This document shows positions 16,687 to 26,071 of a stretch of 64,000 nt of DNA, piece after piece. The notes beneath the pieces are model-generated. The model was not told where the DNA came from and ran no database searches. It saw only the letters and a list, made by a program, of their open reading frames with translations. Each line of letters starts with the position of its first letter. Positions within the stretch are counted from its first letter, which is position 1. The DNA comes from Roseibium sediminicola (GTDB lineage Bacteria; Pseudomonadota; Alphaproteobacteria; Rhizobiales; Stappiaceae), in the NCBI RefSeq assembly GCF_023156505.1, contig NZ_JALNMJ010000012.1, forward strand, positions 124,001 through 188,000. Direction: 5' to 3'. The position numbers were made by a program, and so were the translations under genes.

Positions 16687-18153
16687 GTGTTTGAATCCGC
16701 CCGTCTGCCGCAGAAAATGACCAAGAAGGATTTCAAGAAGCTGGAGCCCAAGCTGCGCGAGGCCTTGCTGGAGGCGCAGCTGCCCATGGTTGAAAAGCAG
16801 CCCTTTTCGACCCTGATCCTGGTGGACGGCCTGGACGGTGCCGGCAAGGGCGAGGCAGTCGCCCGGCTCTATGGCTGGATGGATGCGCGCCATCTGGTCT
16901 GCAACGCCTATGGCGAGCCGATGGACGAAGCCCGCCTGCGCCCGCCTTTGTGGCGCTATTGGCGCGACCTGCCGGCGAAGGGCGACACCGCCATTGTTTT
17001 CGGCAGCTGGTACCAGTTTGTCCTGAGGGACTGGATCTACAAGAAAATCGACGATGATGCCTTCGACAAGGCGCTGACGCGCATCCGGCGGTTCGAGGAA
17101 ATGCTCGCCAACGAGGACGTCCTGATCCTGAAATTCTGGTTCTACCTGCCCAAGAAAGTGCAGGAGGAGCGCCTGGAACACATCCAGAAAAAACAGGCCG
17201 CGCGCCATGTGCTGGCCGACTGGGCCGCGCTCAAGCACCACAAGAAGGCCAGCGAGGCCGGCGAGAAGATCATCCTGGAGACCAGCAAGGGCCACGCCCC
17301 CTGGTTCGTGATCCCGTCCCAGGATCCGGAATACCGGGATTCGGCCCTCGCCCAGACGGTGGCCGGCGCCATGAAACTCAAGCTGGAGGATGGCGAGCCG
17401 CACTCGGTCGCCGCCCCGCCCATCGTCGGCGGTTTGAAGCGGGAGACCGCCGTCGACGCGATCGACCTCACCGAGACCCTGGAAAAGGAAGAATACCACG
17501 CGCTCCGTGACAAGTATCAGCAACAGCTCTCCGAGCTCTCCGACCGCAAATCCCTGTCGAAAACTGGCGTGGTGCTGGTGTTCCAAGGTAATGACGCGGC
17601 CGGCAAGGGCGGCGCGATCCGCCGGGTGATCCGCCCGCTCGACCCGCGCATCTACAAGGTTCATCCGATTTCGGCGCCGACGGACGAGGAAAAGGCGCGG
17701 CCCTATCTCTGGCGTTTCTGGCGGCGGGTGCCGCGCCGGGGCCATTTCGCGATTTTCGACAGGTCCTGGTATGAGCGCGTTCTGGTGGAACGGGTCGAGG
17801 GTTTCGCCGGCCACGACGACTGGCTGCGCGCTTATAACGAGATCAACGAGTTCGAGCAGGAACTGACGGACTTCGGTTTTATCGTGCAGAAATTCTGGCT
17901 GGCGATTTCCGAGGAAGAACAGCTCCGCCGCTTCAAGGCGCGCGAGGAAACCGCCTACAAGCAGCACAAGATCACCGACGAGGACTGGCGCAACCGCCTG
18001 AAATGGGACCAGTACGCGATTGCCGCCGGCGACATGATCGACCGTACCTCAACCCACTACGCGCCGTGGACCCTGGTGTCGTCGGAGGACAAACGCCACG
18101 CCCGCATCAAGGTACTGAAGACGATCTGTGACCGGTTGGAGGAGGTGCTTTAG
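16687..18153 (+). CDS. pap: Polyphosphate:AMP phosphotransferase (double PPK2 domain)
   Basis: A 488-residue class II PPK2 protein built from two tandem PPK2 kinase domains, each with its own P-loop: [13 protein letters not shown] near residue 45 and [11 protein letters not shown] near residue 300. [16 protein letters not shown] marks the lid and Walker B area of the second domain. Enzymes of this architecture phosphorylate AMP to ADP using polyphosphate. The GTG at 16687 is chosen because AGGAGG sits six bases before it; the reading frame is open further upstream but that part is not protein-like. Its promoter region is shared with the divergent DedA/PAP2 gene. Confidence 0.9.
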   Translation: MFESARLPQKMTKKDFKKLEPKLREALLEAQLPMVEKQPFSTLILVDGLDGAGKGEAVARLYGWMDARHLVCNAYGEPMDEARLRPPLWRYWRDLPAKGDTAIVFGSWYQFVLRDWIYKKIDDDAFDKALTRIRRFEEMLANEDVLILKFWFYLPKKVQEERLEHIQKKQAARHVLADWAALKHHKKASEAGEKIILETSKGHAPWFVIPSQDPEYRDSALAQTVAGAMKLKLEDGEPHSVAAPPIVGGLKRETAVDAIDLTETLEKEEYHALRDKYQQQLSELSDRKSLSKTGVVLVFQGNDAAGKGGAIRRVIRPLDPRIYKVHPISAPTDEEKARPYLWRFWRRVPRRGHFAIFDRSWYERVLVERVEGFAGHDDWLRAYNEINEFEQELTDFGFIVQKFWLAISEEEQLRRFKAREETAYKQHKITDEDWRNRLKWDQYAIAAGDMIDRTSTHYAPWTLVSSEDKRHARIKVLKTICDRLEEVL

Positions 18154-18232
18154 GTGGGGGGCTGCACGTGGCGGCGATGGTAGGAATTGTTCTTACTTTG
18201 TGCGATGCTGTCTCCTGAAAAAGGAGTGTGAG

Positions 18233-18511
18233 ATGGCGAATGTGAAAAAGTCCTATGTGGTCGGCGACCGTTACGAAGCCTTTATCGCCAGGCAGATTGA
18301 CACCGGCCGCTTCAACAATGCCAGCGAAGTGGTCCGGGCCGGTTTGCGCATGCTCGAAGACTATGAAACGCGTCTTGCCGAAACACGTGCTCTGGTTGAC
18401 GAGGCTGACGCGGAAATAGCCGCTGGCAAGGGGATCGACTATGCGACCGCGCAGGATCTTTCCGACGACATTGTGAAGCGGGGAATGGCAAGATTGAGCC
18501 AAAAAGACTAG
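18233..18511 (+). CDS. ParD/CopG-type antitoxin
   Basis: A 92-residue antitoxin. The N-terminal ribbon-helix-helix ([20 protein letters not shown]) is followed by the ParD-typical [21 protein letters not shown] and a charged C-terminal tail that would wrap the toxin. The ATG has AAGGAG seven bases upstream. The toxin reading frame begins inside its last codons, as in parDE operons, but that toxin is frameshifted, so the antitoxin may now be an orphan. Confidence 0.87.
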   Translation: MANVKKSYVVGDRYEAFIARQIDTGRFNNASEVVRAGLRMLEDYETRLAETRALVDEADAEIAAGKGIDYATAQDLSDDIVKRGMARLSQKD

Positions 18512-18790
18512 TTCTCGCGCCCAGGGCGCAAGACGACCTGACGGAGATGTTTGTCTATCTCGCTCAGGAGGATGTTGGCATGGCCAAAAAGCTTTTTGGC
18601 CGACTTCACAGCAAAAATTGATTGGATCGCCAAGACTGGTTTCACGGGTGTGCCCCGCGATAGAATTCGACCGGGTTTGCGAGCGTACCCCTATCGGGAG
18701 CGCTGCATTTATTTCCGTGTTGATGAAAGCGCAGTTACCATCCTGAGAGTCCTGCATGGGCGACAGGATATCGAAGTACAGGACTTCTAA
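18493..18790 (+). pseudogene. ParE/RelE-type toxin, frameshifted
   Basis: Two reading frames together make one ParE-like toxin. Bases 18493-18621 encode [20 protein letters not shown] and on to FGRLHSKN before a stop. The next frame continues KIDWIAKTGFTGVPRDRIRP to the ParE-typical end RCIYFRVDE...VLHGRQDIEVQDF (stop at 18790). Removing one A from the AAAAA run near 18612 restores a continuous product of about 98 residues. No conventional start codon is obvious for the first half; ATG at 18547 would be too late. It is either a natural inactivating frameshift or a homopolymer sequencing error. Confidence 0.75.
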
Positions 18791-18853
18791 GGGAGCTCAA
18801 GACCGGAAGGCAGGTAGGGTAGTCTGCGCTCTACTGGAATGGGTTATTCACCC

Positions 18854-18940
18854 TCACGCCACCCCAGCCAGATAGTCCGTGGTCGCCTGAACCCCGCCCT
18901 TGACATTCAGAATGCCCAGCATTTGCAGCCTCAGCCAAGC
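18854..18940 (-). pseudogene. Decayed C-terminal tail of a class V aminotransferase
   Basis: On the minus strand these bases read LRLQMLGILNVKGGVQATTD followed by YLAGVA and a stop. This parallels the end of the intact aminotransferase at 19892-21070 (LQKLGLPHGHGGVQAAMDYL then AGVV). The similarity stops upstream, so only about 28 codons remain. It indicates a lost or truncated paralogue. The rest of the 18791-19160 interval shows no convincing gene. Confidence 0.7.
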
Positions 18941-19160
18941 GCGAATAGCTCAAATCCAGCAGAAGAAGGAGAAAACGCCACCCAAGAGCCGCGGCCGCCA
19001 TCGGAAGGCGGGGAAATAACCATGTCCTGAATTTGATATTGTACAATCGTAACGTTCAAGGTAACGCGGCCGCGCACGCTCTTGCGCAGCTTCGCCGGTG
19101 CTTTTCTGGCTGAAGCGATTGATCCAAGCATTGAACAATTTAGGGTTGAGGACCATTCCG

Positions 19161-19574
19161 ATGGTTAGAATTACACTTTTTGTTTTGGCGTGCGCTTTTT
19201 TTTCAGATGCTGCTCAAGCAGAAATAGTCCCTGGCCCTTATATCCCGCCAAAGCACGTTGTGGCCGCGTATTTCATTCAGCATTACGGCAGCGATGAAGA
19301 TTTTAAGAAATGCGTTGGCCTGTGGGGAAAAGAAAAGAGCCATGTTGAATGTGAGGATTATTTGAACGAAGCAAAATCTTTTTTGGCTCATATTCATTTT
19401 GATCAAGAAAAATATTTAAAAATAATGATGCAAGCCTATAAGCAATTTTTATCACGCTATCCAAACTACTGCGCAGTGCTTCAGATGCCACCGACTGAAA
19501 AATTTTATGCTCTCAAATGCGATGACACCTTTCGCACTTTGATGCGTGAAATCGGCAGAGAATCAATTAACTGA
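19161..19574 (+). CDS. Small secreted protein of unknown function, low GC
   Basis: A 137-residue protein not recognised as a known family. Residues 1-20 (MVRITLFVLACAFFSDAAQA) form a good signal peptide. The mature chain has four cysteines (in KKCVGLWG, HVECEDY, NYCAVLQ and LKCDDTF) that could form two disulfides, and it is mostly charged and helical-looking. Its DNA is visibly AT-richer than the flanks, with codons such as TTT, AAA and ATA that neighbours avoid, suggesting acquisition from outside. The ATG at 19161 has GAGGA nine bases upstream. It lies in a rearranged patch next to pseudogenes and an inverted-repeat element. Confidence 0.65.
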   Translation: MVRITLFVLACAFFSDAAQAEIVPGPYIPPKHVVAAYFIQHYGSDEDFKKCVGLWGKEKSHVECEDYLNEAKSFLAHIHFDQEKYLKIMMQAYKQFLSRYPNYCAVLQMPPTEKFYALKCDDTFRTLMREIGRESIN

Positions 19575-19641
19575 ATTTTGAGCGCGCCAGCTCAACCACT
19601 CCCACACATCAAACATAAAACCGACCAAAAAGGCACCATGC

Positions 19642-19758
19642 ATGTCTCTAGCTGATGTAATGGCACCCGTAAAATTCACCGGTTACAACGGCACCAATTC
19701 CTATGACGTTGACCCAAGATGTGGAATCCAAAGAGGATGTTCATTCCATCGATCCTGA
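19642..19758 (+). pseudogene. Short N-terminal gene remnant interrupted by an inverted repeat
   Basis: The frame reads MSLADVMAPVKFTGYNGTNS then YDVDP, which looks protein-like, and then runs directly into the left arm of an inverted-repeat element at 19717, after which it is nonsense to a stop at 19758. The parent family is not recognised. The rest of the 317-base gap 19575-19891 holds only this remnant and the inverted-repeat element. Confidence 0.4.
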
Positions 19759-19832
19759 AGCTGATTAGGTTTGGTCACCAACCAGTCTCAGATCTTCAAT
19801 GCGAGTGAACATCCTCTTTGGATTCCACATCT
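19717..19832. repeat. 116-bp element with 30-bp terminal inverted repeats
   Basis: The left arm 19717-19746 starts AGATGTGGAATCC. The right arm 19803-19832 is its complement at 29 of 30 positions and ends GGATTCCACATCT. The arms flank 56 bases of unique sequence. No direct target duplication is visible next to the arms. It may be a MITE-like insertion or a very long hairpin acting as a terminator for the secreted-protein gene. Confidence 0.75.
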
Positions 19833-19891
19833 AGGCGCCGCCGATCATGAGGCCTGTTGTGACGCCTTGTCCCGTGAAACGCTCTGACGCC

Positions 19892-21070
19892 TCACACCAC
19901 CCCCGCCAGATAGTCCATTGCCGCCTGAACCCCGCCATGCCCATGCGGAAGGCCAAGCTTCTGCAGCCCCAGCTCGATCGATGACAGCGTGCCGAGCAGC
20001 ATGACCGCGTTGACATGGCCCATATGGGCGATGCGGATGCCCTGGCCGCGGAGCGGGCCGATGGTGCCGCCGATGGTGACGCCGCAGGTCTCCTGGGTGA
20101 AGGTGCGCAGCGCCTCGGCTTCCTCGCCCTCGAACATTACCACGGTGACGCTGTTGGAACGGGCATGCGGGTCGGAAATGTTGAAGCGGAGCGCGCCGCC
20201 CTCGGCCCAGACGGCAACCGCGCGCCGTGTGGCTTCGGCCAGCAGGGCGTGGCGGTGCCAGGCTCGCTCCAGGCCTTCCTCGAACAACAGCTCCAGCGCC
20301 TTGCGGAAGGCAAACAGCATGTGCTCCGGCGGCGTGCCGCAATATTTCTGGTAGTGGATCTCGCCCTGGCGGAAGGTCCAGTCGGTGTAATGGGTCTTGA
20401 GGTTTGCGGTTTCATGCGCCTTGTCGGCCTTCGGACCGGCCGCGACGAAACAAAGCCCCGGCGGGCACATCAGACCCTTCTGCGACCCGGTCAGGGCGAC
20501 ATCGACCCCCCATTCATCCATCTCGAAGGGCACGCAACCGAGCGAGGCGATCGTGTCGACCATGAAGAGGGCCGGGTGGCCGGCGGCGTCGATGGCCTTG
20601 CGCAGGGCGGCAATGTCGTTCCAGACGCCCGAGGCCGTGTCGATCTGCACCACCAGGATCGCGGCGATCTCGTGGGCGGTGTCCGCCTTCAGCCGGGCTT
20701 CGAGCGCTGCCGGGTCGACGGCCTTGTCGTAGCCGCCGGGCAGGATTTCGGCCTCCAGCCCCATGACACCGGCGGCCTCGCCCCAGCCAAGGGCGAACAG
20801 GCCGGATTCCAGCACCAGGATCTTGTCGCCGCGGCTCATGGTGTTGGCGAGCGCCGCGTCCCAGGCGCCATGGCCGTTGGCGGCGTAGATATAGGTCTTG
20901 CCCTCGGTGCGGAAGAGATGTTTCAGCCGGCTCAGGCAATAGTCCGTGGTTTCCACCAGCGGTCCTTCATAGATGTCGATGGCCGGCCGGTGCATCGCCC
21001 GAAGCACTTCCTCCGGCACGTTGGTGGGACCGGGGATCATCAGAAATTCTTTGCCATTGCGAAGCGTCAT
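19892..21070 (-). CDS. Class V aminotransferase (alanine/serine-glyoxylate type)
   Basis: A 392-residue PLP enzyme of the alanine-glyoxylate/serine-glyoxylate aminotransferase group. The opening MIPGPTNVPEEVLRAM is diagnostic. The PLP-binding aspartate lies in FMVDTIASLG (Asp172) and the Schiff-base lysine in LTGSQKGLMCPPG (Lys198). Late residues RGQGIRIAHMGHVN are also typical. The ATG at 21070 with GAGG nearby is chosen over a longer in-frame start at 21121. Substrates cannot be fixed from sequence; pyridoxamine-pyruvate transaminase is a related alternative. A decayed paralogue tail lies 0.95 kb away. Confidence 0.85.
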   Translation of the reverse strand: MTLRNGKEFLMIPGPTNVPEEVLRAMHRPAIDIYEGPLVETTDYCLSRLKHLFRTEGKTYIYAANGHGAWDAALANTMSRGDKILVLESGLFALGWGEAAGVMGLEAEILPGGYDKAVDPAALEARLKADTAHEIAAILVVQIDTASGVWNDIAALRKAIDAAGHPALFMVDTIASLGCVPFEMDEWGVDVALTGSQKGLMCPPGLCFVAAGPKADKAHETANLKTHYTDWTFRQGEIHYQKYCGTPPEHMLFAFRKALELLFEEGLERAWHRHALLAEATRRAVAVWAEGGALRFNISDPHARSNSVTVVMFEGEEAEALRTFTQETCGVTIGGTIGPLRGQGIRIAHMGHVNAVMLLGTLSSIELGLQKLGLPHGHGGVQAAMDYLAGVV

Positions 21071-21442
21071 GGCGGGACCTCGTTGGACCTGGAAACGTCT
21101 GGGGTGGAGTGGTGGCGACACCTAAGGAATGCAACGGAGACCTTTGCCCGGCGGGCAGCATCCGTCAAGCCGCTGATTGGGCCGCGGCAACCGGCCGGTT
21201 GTGCGATTATCTGTGCAGGTGCGAAAATGTGGTGATTTCTCGAGATCGGTGCGCCGGGTCGATTGCCAATCGAATGAGCAAGGCGTTAACGTCAAACAAG
21301 TCTCTGGAAACAATAAAACTTCTCATTGCAGGTGGTGGGAGCGGTTTGGCCTGTCTCACGCCTGCAAAGAAAATGTCTTGTTTCCGTAAAGTAAATTTCG
21401 CAAGTTAGACACCGTCCGGTTTGGTCGCTTAGGCGCTGCAGC
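21071..21442. other. Intergenic region between divergent genes
   Basis: 372 bases between the start codons of the aminotransferase (leftward) and the N-formylglutamate amidohydrolase-like gene (rightward). It must hold both promoters. Short open frames here are not protein-like and no repeat or strong hairpin was found. Confidence 0.5.
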
Positions 21443-22462
21443 ATGATCCTGGTTGAAGAAGGTCAAAGTCCGCTCATTCTCTGCCTGCCTCACAGCGGCA
21501 CGGAGATCCCGAACGCTGTCGAAAAGCGGTTGAACGCCACCGGGCGGTTGCAGGCGGATCTGGCCTGGCGCCTGGAGCGGGTGTTCGATTTTCACGAGGA
21601 GCTCGACGCGACGGTGCTGCGTTCGTCGATCTCCCGCTATGTGATCGACCTCGACAAGGATCCCAAAACCACACTTGCCGAGGCTTCCGATCCTGCAAGG
21701 GCGCTTTGCCCGGCAACGACGCTCGACGGCAAACGCATCTACCAGGAGGGCGAAGAGCCGGGCCCGACGGAGATCGAGCAGCGGTCGCTGCTGTTTTATA
21801 CGCCGTTTCACAAGGCGCTGCGCCGGCAGGTCGACCGGCTGATGCGCCAACACCGCAAGGTGATCATCGTCGACTGCCAGTCGATGCGCTCGCACATCAA
21901 GGGCGTTACGGACAAGGGCCTGCCCTTGGTCAGCATCGGCACCCAGAACGGCACCTCCTGCGATCCGGATCTGCGCAACACGCTGGTCGGCTCCTTCAAG
22001 GGACAGCAGGGCTATACGGTCAGCGTCGACGAACAGACCCATGGCGGCTTCATCACCAAAAGCTTCGGCAAGCCGGAGCGCGGCCTGCACGCCATGACGC
22101 TGCTGATCGCACAGCGCGCCTACCTGCGCCATGAATCGCCGCCTTTCGAGCCGGACAAGACCCGGATCACGCGGCTGCGCGCCGTTTTGACGGATTCCAT
22201 GTCGCGCCTGATCGACTGGACGGGCATGTCGGGGACTTCAACGGTTGCAACGCCATCCGACGAGGGCGCCGTGCCTGAAAGCGGCGAAGCCGGCCCGGAG
22301 GCGACCGGCGACAACACCGCGCCGGTTCAGGCCGGGCCTGATAACCAGTCCGCGAACGCCGAGATCATTCCGGTCGACCCGATGACCCTGCCCAAGGTCA
22401 GCAGTGTGCAGACCGGCAAGGTCGAGGACGGCCCCGTGACGCCGCTTCTCGTCGCCGAGTGA
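21443..22462 (+). CDS. N-formylglutamate amidohydrolase-like protein
   Basis: A 339-residue protein of the N-formylglutamate amidohydrolase (HutG-type) family. LCLPHSGTEIP near residue 14, RYVIDLDKDP near 64, FYTPFHKALRRQVD near 118, VDCQSMRS near 145 and GGFITKSFGKPERGLHAM near 202 correspond in order to the family's metal and substrate motifs, although the usual DCHS is DCQS here. The last 80 residues are acidic, Pro/Thr-rich and probably disordered. Members hydrolyse N-formyl- or similar N-acyl-amino acids in histidine or related catabolism; no hut genes are nearby, so the substrate is open. Confidence 0.8.
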   Translation: MILVEEGQSPLILCLPHSGTEIPNAVEKRLNATGRLQADLAWRLERVFDFHEELDATVLRSSISRYVIDLDKDPKTTLAEASDPARALCPATTLDGKRIYQEGEEPGPTEIEQRSLLFYTPFHKALRRQVDRLMRQHRKVIIVDCQSMRSHIKGVTDKGLPLVSIGTQNGTSCDPDLRNTLVGSFKGQQGYTVSVDEQTHGGFITKSFGKPERGLHAMTLLIAQRAYLRHESPPFEPDKTRITRLRAVLTDSMSRLIDWTGMSGTSTVATPSDEGAVPESGEAGPEATGDNTAPVQAGPDNQSANAEIIPVDPMTLPKVSSVQTGKVEDGPVTPLLVAE

Positions 22463-22465
22463 TCC

Positions 22466-23644
22466 TCAGACCACGTTTTTCTCGACAATCGGAGCATTTG
22501 CCGCGAGCCGGTCGAAGGCCAGCGGCGACAGATCCAGCGTCTGGTAGCCGCCCGTCGCGATCAACTCGGCAAGGCCGCGGCCGACCGCGGGCGACTGCTG
22601 CAGGCCGTGGCCGGAAAAGCCGAGCGCCAGATAGAACCCGTCCATGCCAGGAACGGCGCCCAGGAAGGCATTGTGGTCGAAGAGGTTCATGTCGTAGCTG
22701 CCCGCCCAGGCGGCACCCGGCCGGATTGCCTCGAAGGCCGGCACGCGGCTCGCCAGAACCGGCCAGATATGGTCTTCGAACAAGCCATAGTCGACATCGA
22801 AATCCGTGCAGTCCGGGTCCATGTGCTCGGGCGGTGCTGAGCCGCAGATATAGCCCGTGCCCTCCGGGCGTGCATAGGTGCCGGTCGGATCGATCAGCAG
22901 CGGGAACCGCTCCAGCTTGTCGCGGCACTCAAAGGTGAAGACGCAGCGTTTTTTTGTGACGATCGGCACGTCAAGTCCGGCCTGGCGGCAGATCTCCGCG
23001 CCGCCGGACGCACCGGCGCAATTGACCACAACGGGGGTCGACAGGGTTTCGCCGGTCGAAAGGGAAACCTGCCAGCCGGTTCCTTCCCGGTTGACCGAGC
23101 CGCGCGCCGCCAGATAGTCGACGCCAAGGGAGCGGGCCTTCTTGCGGAAGGCCTGCATCAGACCATAGCCGTCGAACCAGCCTTCACCGGTCAGGCCGTG
23201 ACAGCCGGCGGCAAGGTCCGAAACGTTCAGCCAGGGAAATTTCGCCGTCAGCGCCGCCGGATCCAGAAGCCCGATATCGGCGCCGAGTTGCTGCTGAAGC
23301 CGGTGGTTTTCTTCAAGAATGTCAAGCTTGTCGGGCGTTGCCAGAAACAGATAGCCGCCTTCGTGCAGATCGATCGCGGGCCGGTCCTCGCCGACGGCGA
23401 GTTCCGCACCGATCTCTCTTAAAAAGCGGATGCCGTAGAGCGAGATCTCGATATTGATCGCGCTGGAAAATTGCTGCCGGATCGAGGCGGCGGAGCGGGC
23501 AGAAGCGCAGATCTCGTAGGCCGGGTCGGCTTCGACGACGACGATCCGGCCGGAAAAATCGTCCCGCATCGCCAGGTGGCAGGCGACGGCCGAGCCCATG
23601 ACGGCTCCGCCGATGATGACAACATCCGCAGTGCGGTCCGACAT
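22466..23644 (-). CDS. FAD-dependent amine/amino-acid oxidoreductase (DAO family)
   Basis: A 392-residue flavoprotein with an N-terminal dinucleotide-binding motif (VVIIGGAVMGSAVACHLA, residues 8-25), a DAO-family core and the C-terminal FAD closing motif (GMDGFYLALGFSGHGLQQSPAVG, near 345). It resembles the glycine oxidase/sarcosine oxidase beta-subunit group, oxidising a primary or secondary amine. The ATG at 23644 follows GGGAGG. It is separated from the upstream gcdH by a GC-rich hairpin and converges with the amidohydrolase-like gene, stops 3 bases apart. Confidence 0.82.
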   Translation of the reverse strand: MSDRTADVVIIGGAVMGSAVACHLAMRDDFSGRIVVVEADPAYEICASARSAASIRQQFSSAINIEISLYGIRFLREIGAELAVGEDRPAIDLHEGGYLFLATPDKLDILEENHRLQQQLGADIGLLDPAALTAKFPWLNVSDLAAGCHGLTGEGWFDGYGLMQAFRKKARSLGVDYLAARGSVNREGTGWQVSLSTGETLSTPVVVNCAGASGGAEICRQAGLDVPIVTKKRCVFTFECRDKLERFPLLIDPTGTYARPEGTGYICGSAPPEHMDPDCTDFDVDYGLFEDHIWPVLASRVPAFEAIRPGAAWAGSYDMNLFDHNAFLGAVPGMDGFYLALGFSGHGLQQSPAVGRGLAELIATGGYQTLDLSPLAFDRLAANAPIVEKNVV

Positions 23645-23683
23645 GACGCCTCCCAAGTGCCGAAACGGAGCTTTGAATCAAGC

Positions 23684-23704
23684 GCGGGCGGCTTTGCCGC
23701 CCGC
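23684..23704 (-). terminator. GC-rich hairpin after gcdH
   Basis: GCGGGCGGC and its perfect complement flank a three-base loop between the gcdH stop (23726) and the oxidoreductase start. There is no long T-run, so it may be a weak terminator or an mRNA-stabilising hairpin. Confidence 0.55.
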
Positions 23705-23725
23705 ACTCCATAGATGTAGCAAGGC

Positions 23726-24943
<1,218 letters not shown>

Positions 24944-25092
24944 GATGGTCTCTCCCGAAGCCTTCGTCGTTCCAGGCTCTGGGCCTGGCTCTTGGCCAAG
25001 CCTTTGCATTGCGGCGCATTTGGCCGCGGGTCATTCTGTTTCCTCTAGTCTTGCCGCAAAATCGTTTGCGGAAAAGCGAAACCTCATCCATC

Positions 25093-25111
25093 ATTCATGA
25101 CGAAATGGAAT
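25093..25111. promoter_or_regulatory. Candidate LysR operator between gcdH and its regulator
   Basis: ATTC, eleven bases, then GAAT: an interrupted palindrome with the spacing usual for LysR-type regulators (T-N11-A). It lies 16 bases before the ATG of the LysR gene and within the 184-base region shared with gcdH, so it could mediate autoregulation and gcdH control. Confidence 0.5.
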
Positions 25112-25127
25112 GAAGTAGGGGATTTCG

Positions 25128-26051
25128 ATGCGTCGTGCCTTTGTCCCGCCGGCGGACACGCTGATCGCTTTTGAATGTGCTGCCCGGCATCTCTCCTTCA
25201 CGCGCGCCGCCGAGGAGCTGCATCTGACGCAAGGCGCGGTTTCCAAGCAGGTCCGTCAGCTGGAGGACCGGCTCGGGGTGGAGCTGTTCCGCCGGGTGCG
25301 CCAGCGGATCGTTCTGACCGATGCCGGCCGTCTCTATCTGCATGACATTCGCGGCGCGCTGGAGCAGATGACCGCGGCGACGCGTCAGGTGATGTCCTAT
25401 GCGGGCAGCGCCGACGTTCTGAACCTGGCCGTGCTGCCGACCTTCGGGACGCGCTGGCTGGCGCCGAGATTGGCCGAGTTCGACCGGCGCTATCCGGATG
25501 CTGGCCTGAATCTGAGCGTGCGCCTTCAGCCCTTCGACTTCGACGAGGAGCCGTTTGACGGCGCCATTCACCATGGCGACCCGGTCTGGGCGGGCGCGAT
25601 CGCCGAACGGCTGTTCGACGAGGAGGTCGTTCCCGTCGCTTCGCGTGCCTTTCGCGACCGCCATCAGATCCGCACACCTGTCGATCTGGCGCGGGTGCCG
25701 CGCCTGCAACTGGCGACGAGACCTCTGGCCTGGCGGCAATGGTTCGATCTGGCGGGCGTGGAGACGGACACCGCCTTCCAGGGCGCCCGGTTCGAGCAAT
25801 TCGTGATGATCACCGAGGCCGCGATCCACCATGCCGGGGCTGCGCTGATCCCGCGTTTTTTCATCGAGGCGGAGCTGGCCTCAGGACGGCTTGTAAGGCT
25901 ATTTGATCTGTCGTTGGCGCAACAGACGGCCTATTACTTCGTTTACCCGGAAGGGCGGACCATGCGGCCTGTTGTATCGGCCTTCCGCAAGTGGCTGATG
26001 GAGGAGGCCAGGACCGCGCGCACACGCCGCGAAACCATGTTGCCCGGTTGA
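25128..26051 (+). CDS. LysR family regulator (GcvA-like), probable gcdH regulator
   Basis: A 307-residue LysR protein. The N-terminal winged helix-turn-helix spans residues 8-65 (LSFTRAAEELHLTQGAVSKQVRQLEDRLGVELF). The effector domain from about residue 92 has the GcvA-like RLQPFDFDEEPFDGAIHHGD. Divergent placement next to gcdH, as in many proteobacteria, suggests it senses glutarate or a lysine-catabolic intermediate; this is inference from neighbourhood. The downstream lipid kinase starts 20 bases after its stop and may share transcription. Confidence 0.87.
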   Translation: MRRAFVPPADTLIAFECAARHLSFTRAAEELHLTQGAVSKQVRQLEDRLGVELFRRVRQRIVLTDAGRLYLHDIRGALEQMTAATRQVMSYAGSADVLNLAVLPTFGTRWLAPRLAEFDRRYPDAGLNLSVRLQPFDFDEEPFDGAIHHGDPVWAGAIAERLFDEEVVPVASRAFRDRHQIRTPVDLARVPRLQLATRPLAWRQWFDLAGVETDTAFQGARFEQFVMITEAAIHHAGAALIPRFFIEAELASGRLVRLFDLSLAQQTAYYFVYPEGRTMRPVVSAFRKWLMEEARTARTRRETMLPG

Positions 26052-26071
26052 GCGGAGACGAGGAAAAAGCT

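Noticed and set aside
18605-18620. Programmed ribosomal frameshift in the ParE-type toxin
   Set aside because: The A run lacks a convincing slippery heptamer with downstream structure; mutation or sequencing error is simpler.
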